A stretch of 5,976 bases of DNA. Origin: Thermoanaerobacteraceae bacterium. Its GTDB lineage: Bacteria; Bacillota; Desulfotomaculia; Desulfotomaculales; Ammonificaceae. The notes beneath the pieces were generated by a model. The model saw only the letters and a program-made list of their open reading frames with translations, made no database searches and was not told where the DNA came from. Made by a program: the position numbers and the translations under genes. Each line of letters starts with the position of its first letter. Positions within the stretch are counted from its first letter, which is position 1. Below, one piece after another: positions 5,718-5,976 of the stretch. The stretch spans positions 1-5,976 of the forward strand of contig JASEJH010000105.1 of NCBI GenBank assembly GCA_030016455.1, in the 5' to 3' direction.

Positions 5718-5746
5718 ATTATAACATACCGCCCACCCGAAAACAA
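5718..5746 (-). promoter_or_regulatory. Extended -10 sigma-A-type promoter upstream of the yqzL-like gene
   Basis: On the minus strand a weak -35 (TTGTTT, 5746-5741) lies 17 nt before a perfect -10 (TATAAT, 5723-5718). The -10 is preceded by TGT, giving the TGnTATAAT extended -10 that offsets a poor -35. Transcription would start near 5711, about 37 nt before the yqzL-like ATG. It would exclude the upstream GTG start of a longer version of that ORF. Confidence 0.65.
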
Positions 5747-5839
5747 GGAACTCTTGACAAAGGTTTTACAGGCAAAAGCTATGCGGTTTTTTGATCCGCT
5801 CACCTGGATTATACGCGCCGTTCCCGCGAAATATTACCA

Positions 5840-5976
5840 CTATTTTCCATGCCAGCGTTGGCGCACCGCCTCGTACAGCAGCAGGGCTGCCGCCACCGCA
5901 GCATTCAGGGATTCTGCGCCACCGGGCATCGGGATGAAAACGCGCTGCACGGCAGCCTCGCGTACCGCGGGTCTCG
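5840..5976 (-). CDS. TrmH/SpoU-family rRNA 2'-O-methyltransferase, C-terminal end (partial)
   Basis: This is the last 44 codons and TAG stop of a gene that begins beyond the right edge. The translation contains IPMPGGAESLNAAVAAALLL, followed by a short basic helix (YEAVRQRWHGK). It matches motif 3 of the SpoU/TrmH (SPOUT) superfamily, where a proline/glycine loop, an SLN triplet and an alanine-rich helix help form the knotted S-adenosylmethionine site. Family members methylate ribose 2'-OH groups in rRNA or tRNA. In Bacillus the gene next to pheS is ysgA, a TrmH-type 23S rRNA methyltransferase, so an rRNA target is the likelier assignment. That comes from synteny, because no substrate-specific part is visible. 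The family is near certain; the exact target is not. No clear terminator follows the stop. Confidence 0.9.
   Translation of the reverse strand, partial: RPAVREAAVQRVFIPMPGGAESLNAAVAAALLLYEAVRQRWHGK

Noticed and set aside
5582..5803. 73-residue ORF starting at GTG 5803
   Set aside because: The extended -10 promoter lies inside its first half and only the last 30 residues look like a known family, so the short form was preferred.
1..5976. CRISPR arrays, transposase genes, toxin-antitoxin or phage defence genes
   Set aside because: No regularly spaced identical repeats, transposase ORFs or such families are visible; apart from the fold-back elements the window is housekeeping DNA.

Overview
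The window is a compact bacterial chromosomal segment with every recognisable gene on the minus strand. By eye the G+C content is in the high fifties. The order TrmH-family methyltransferase, pheS, pheT, zapA is a conserved Bacillota arrangement. A YqzL-like micro-protein, consensus Shine-Dalgarno sequences and frequent TTG starts also fit. Together they suggest a moderately GC-rich Clostridia-type organism (Desulfotomaculia/Moorella/Peptococcaceae-like). This placement is inferred from gene content and style, not from a search.

Reading in the direction of transcription (right to left): positions 5840-5976 hold the last 44 codons of a SpoU/TrmH rRNA 2'-O-methyltransferase. An extended -10 promoter (5718-5746) precedes a 30-residue YqzL-like ORF (5582-5674). 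An intrinsic terminator follows (5465-5506), and a near-consensus sigma-A promoter (5439-5467) begins inside that terminator's T-tract. A leader of about 135 nt leads to pheS (4275-5297), pheT (1695-4124), zapA (1341-1601) and a NIF3-family metal protein (269-1222). A GC-rich hairpin with a weak T-tract (187-219) probably ends the transcription unit. The leftmost 131 bases may hold the start of another minus-strand gene, which I cannot identify.

PheS and PheT form the alpha2beta2 phenylalanyl-tRNA synthetase. ZapA stabilises the FtsZ ring. The NIF3-like protein is a conserved di-metal protein of uncertain function. The genes look like one co-directional housekeeping operon, with spacers of 150, 93 and 118 bp. 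No complete exotic system is present.

The most unusual structure lies in two of those spacers. Each is almost filled by a roughly 100-bp fold-back element. The arms are degenerate 7-bp repeats (consensus near ARGTYAG) and the centre carries GGAATTCGCG. These look like copies of a small interspersed, MITE-like repeat family.
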